From: an uncultured Lachnospiraceae bacterium
GTDB lineage: Bacteria; Bacillota; Clostridia; Lachnospirales; Lachnospiraceae
DNA: 46,172 nt
NCBI GenBank assembly: GCA_900314295.1
Contig: OMUU01000132.1
Location: 1 to 46,172, forward strand
Direction: 5' to 3'
Both the position numbers and the translations under genes were made by a program. Shown piece after piece: positions 43,910 to 46,172 of this stretch. Under the pieces are notes generated by a model. It did no database searches. It was not told the DNA's origin and was given only the letters and a program-made list of their open reading frames with translations. Position 1 is the stretch's first letter. The number at the start of each line of letters is the position of its first letter.

Positions 43910-44542
43910 ATGTGCACACGTTTTTATCTGGAACTATCGCCGGAACTCCGGCCATATATTGAGGCAGCCAATCACTCACCTCTGAAAGCAAAGATGGTCA
44001 GCAGCCTCGGCAGAGAATTCAAAACAGAAGGAGAAATCCGCCCGACCGACATGACAACGGTGATCGCACCGGGACGAAATGGAATGCCGGCTGTGTTCCC
44101 CATGGTATGGGGATATCATGTCAAGGGGATCAACCATCCGGTTGTCAACGCCAGAGTAGAATCCGCAAAAGAGAAACAGACCTTTACTGATGATTGGAAT
44201 CGCCATCGCTGTATTGTGCCGGCATCCTATTACTTTGAATGGGAACATATAAGGCGTCCGGACGGAAAAGTCAGAACCGGGGATAAGTACACCATACAGC
44301 CACGGAACGCTACTGTGACCTACCTTGCCGGACTGTACCGGATTGAGGAAGAACGGGGCCTGAAATATCCGGTCTTCACCGTGCTCACCCGAGAGCCATG
44401 CGAAGCACTTGCCAGAATCCATGACCGGATGCCGGTAATTCTTCCGGGCGATGCGATTGACGACTGGATAAATCCGGATGCAGATTCTGCAGGGATTGTC
44501 ACGCAAGCACTGACCGATTTGGTGGTGGAGAAAGCGGAATGA
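43910..44542 (+). CDS. SRAP (HMCES/YedK-type) abasic-site protein
   Basis: 210 residues. The start is fixed by chemistry: Cys2 must become the N-terminus to crosslink abasic DNA, and ATG 43910 gives Met-Cys-Thr-Arg. Further active-site residues: Asn80, Arg82 and Glu84 (NARVES), Glu110 (YYFEWE) and His171 (HDRMP). SRAP proteins form a thiazolidine link to abasic sites in single-stranded DNA and shield them. AAAGGA is only 2 bp before the start. Frame open upstream to 43739 but that part includes the tandem duplication and is not SRAP. Lies between a YolD-like gene and a Y-family polymerase. Confidence 0.92.
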   Translation: MCTRFYLELSPELRPYIEAANHSPLKAKMVSSLGREFKTEGEIRPTDMTTVIAPGRNGMPAVFPMVWGYHVKGINHPVVNARVESAKEKQTFTDDWNRHRCIVPASYYFEWEHIRRPDGKVRTGDKYTIQPRNATVTYLAGLYRIEEERGLKYPVFTVLTREPCEALARIHDRMPVILPGDAIDDWINPDADSAGIVTQALTDLVVEKAE

Positions 44543-44598
44543 CTTCGCCCGGCTTTCTCCGATCTCAGGCAGGCTTTTTATTTTTTTTACTTTTGCAC

Positions 44599-44612
44599 CG
44601 AACATATGTTCT
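44599..44612 (+). promoter_or_regulatory. LexA-type SOS box
   Basis: CGAACATATGTTCT, one base from the Bacillus-type consensus CGAAC-N4-GTTCG, with an exact core GAACATATGTTC. A second half-site TGTTCGG extends the dyad. It lies 33 bp before the polymerase start. Confidence 0.75.
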
Positions 44613-44644
44613 GTTCGGAATTTTTTTCAGTGAGGTGATGATGC

Positions 44645-46048
44645 GTGGAAGACACACATATCTATATTGCTATCGACATGAAATCCTTCTACGCCTCCGT
44701 CGAATGCGTCGCCAGAGGATACGATCCGCTCAAAGCCCGCCTTCTCGTGGCAGATGAAACCCGTTCCGATCAGACAATCTGCCTCGCCGTCTCTCCAGCC
44801 CTCAAGGCGATCGGCGTTCCCGGAAGGCCCCGGTTATTCGAAGCGAAACGGGCGATACAGGATTATGAACGATCCCATCGCACAAAGGTATCCTACGAAA
44901 TCGCTGTTCCCCGGATGGCGCTCTATGAGAAGGTCAGCGCCCGGATTTATTCTATCATCCTCCGCTATGCCGCGCCGGAGGATGTGCACGTTTATTCCAT
45001 TGATGAGTCGTTCATTGATTCGACACCGTATCTGCACCTGTATCAATCCGAAGCAGACAGAACCTGCACACACCCTGCGCATATCATGGCCATGACAATC
45101 ATTCGGGATATCCTCCACGCCACCGGAATCACCGCAACCGTCGGCATCGGAACCAACCTCTACCTCGCAAAGGTCGCGATGGACATTGTAGCAAAGCACG
45201 CCCCCGCCGACAAAGACGGCGTCCGGATTGCAGAGCTCAATGAAGACAGCTACCAGTACCTTCTCTGGGATCACCGACCCCTCACGGACTTCTGGATGAT
45301 CGGCCCCGGAAAGGCCCGCACCTTCGAACGGAACTGCCTCTTCACGATGGGTGATATTGCAGAGCGGGCACAATGGGACGAGGAATGGTTTTATAAGACA
45401 TTCGGAATCGACGGCGAGATCCTCATTGACCACGCCTTCGGAATCGAACCGGTCACAATGTGGGATATCAAGCATTACCACTCCGACTCCTCATCTCTCT
45501 CTCAGGGACAGGTTCTTCCAAGACCTTACAGATACAAGGAGGCACGCAATGTCCTCCGGGAAATGGTCGAGATGCTCTGCTCCGATATGTTTGCTCACAA
45601 CACGGTTGCCAGAAGCTTCACCTGGTGGGTGTCCTATGATTACAAAAGTCTCGAGGAATGTCCGAATTATGAAGGCCCCATTGTTCCTGACTTTTACGAC
45701 CGCCTTCACCCGAAGCACAGCAATGGAACCGTAAGAATGCGTGAGAAGACAAACAGCTTTCAAACAGTAGTCCGCGCGCTCCTCTCCTCTTTCGATCAGA
45801 AAACGGACCACCGGCTCCTGTACCGCAGACTTGGTGTCTGTGCGGACAAGACGACGTCCGATGACGGTTGCTACCAGTTGGACTTTTTTACCGATTATCG
45901 TGCACTTGACAAAGAAAGAAAACTCCAGGGGGCTATGGCACTGGTCCGCCAAAAGTACGGAATGAACGCTGTATTCAAGGGGAATAACCTGCTCGAAGGA
46001 GCAAACCAACTCAAGAGAAACCGGCAAATTGGCGGCCACAGAGCGTGA
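44645..46048 (+). CDS. Y-family DNA polymerase (UmuC/DinB type)
   Basis: 467 residues from GTG 44645, with GAGGTG 7 bp upstream. Translesion polymerase: Asp11 in IDMKSFYASVE and Asp120-Glu121 in YSIDES are the metal-binding carboxylates; LAVSPALKAIGVPGR is the fingers region; the helix-hairpin-helix FWMIGPGKARTF and little finger follow. Near residue 411 QLDFF is a likely beta-clamp motif. It is the last of YolD-like, SRAP and polymerase on one strand; the LexA-type box upstream suggests DNA-damage induction. T-rich sequence (44577-44590) before it may partly terminate the SRAP transcript. Confidence 0.94.
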   Translation: MEDTHIYIAIDMKSFYASVECVARGYDPLKARLLVADETRSDQTICLAVSPALKAIGVPGRPRLFEAKRAIQDYERSHRTKVSYEIAVPRMALYEKVSARIYSIILRYAAPEDVHVYSIDESFIDSTPYLHLYQSEADRTCTHPAHIMAMTIIRDILHATGITATVGIGTNLYLAKVAMDIVAKHAPADKDGVRIAELNEDSYQYLLWDHRPLTDFWMIGPGKARTFERNCLFTMGDIAERAQWDEEWFYKTFGIDGEILIDHAFGIEPVTMWDIKHYHSDSSSLSQGQVLPRPYRYKEARNVLREMVEMLCSDMFAHNTVARSFTWWVSYDYKSLEECPNYEGPIVPDFYDRLHPKHSNGTVRMREKTNSFQTVVRALLSSFDQKTDHRLLYRRLGVCADKTTSDDGCYQLDFFTDYRALDKERKLQGAMALVRQKYGMNAVFKGNNLLEGANQLKRNRQIGGHRA

Positions 46049-46172
46049 AAATCCTGGAACACTCGCCAACGATCAAGCTCCCTTCCAACGAGTTTTCTTC
46101 GCTCTTCTGATATTTTTGCCTCAATCACTTTTCCTATGGGATTTGGGGTTCCGGACCACCTCAGCCCGGCTT
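46049..46172. other. Window end, no feature seen
   Basis: 124 bp with no credible gene start, terminator or repeat. Confidence 0.5.

Overview
The window looks like a chromosomal segment of a Gram-positive anaerobe of the Clostridia, most likely a Lachnospiraceae-type gut or oral bacterium. This is inferred from gene content: an acyl-CoA dehydrogenase fused to rubredoxin next to a flavodiiron protein, a fused folB-folK in a folE-HD-folP-folBK-folC operon, an oleate hydratase, a CAP-SLH surface protein, several GGDEF/EAL proteins and a YolD/SRAP/Y-polymerase cassette. Shine-Dalgarno sites are strong (GGAGG type). The DNA is moderately GC-rich except for one clearly AT-rich stretch inside a giant surface gene. 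I saw no rRNA, tRNA, CRISPR array, complete insertion sequence or prophage.

Layout. 1-8.1 kb: a MacB-like ABC transporter with a very large extracytoplasmic domain (minus strand), then a heterodimeric ABC exporter pair (plus) with one degenerate and one canonical ATPase site. 8.1-10.7 kb: a CapA-like membrane-anchored metallophosphatase diverging from a LysR regulator. 10.8-15.8 kb: a folate operon behind a good promoter and a roughly 300-nt structured leader that contains an intrinsic terminator. 15.9-25.9 kb (minus): a four-gene type IV pilin-like operon. Its last gene would encode a surface protein of about 2,490 residues but carries one in-frame amber codon, and its first gene needs a frameshift in an A8 tract just after the start codon.

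26.4-30.5 kb: an Rrf2 regulator, a three-part fusion (acyl-CoA dehydrogenase, ETF-alpha FAD domain, rubredoxin) and a flavodiiron protein. Together these could form an acyl-CoA to oxygen electron chain. 30.7-42.9 kb: cyclic-di-GMP genes, three of them frameshifted or eroded, interleaved with oleate hydratase and a CAP-SLH protein. 43.2-46.0 kb: a mutagenesis-type cassette (YolD-like, SRAP, Y-family polymerase) with a LexA-type box before the polymerase.

Two window-wide features stand out. Short tandem duplications (unit 11-40 bp, 2-4 copies, unrelated sequences) occur in at least ten intergenic gaps, often right after a stop codon. A roughly 60-bp hairpin element occurs twice, 39 kb apart, each time just downstream of a minus-strand gene.
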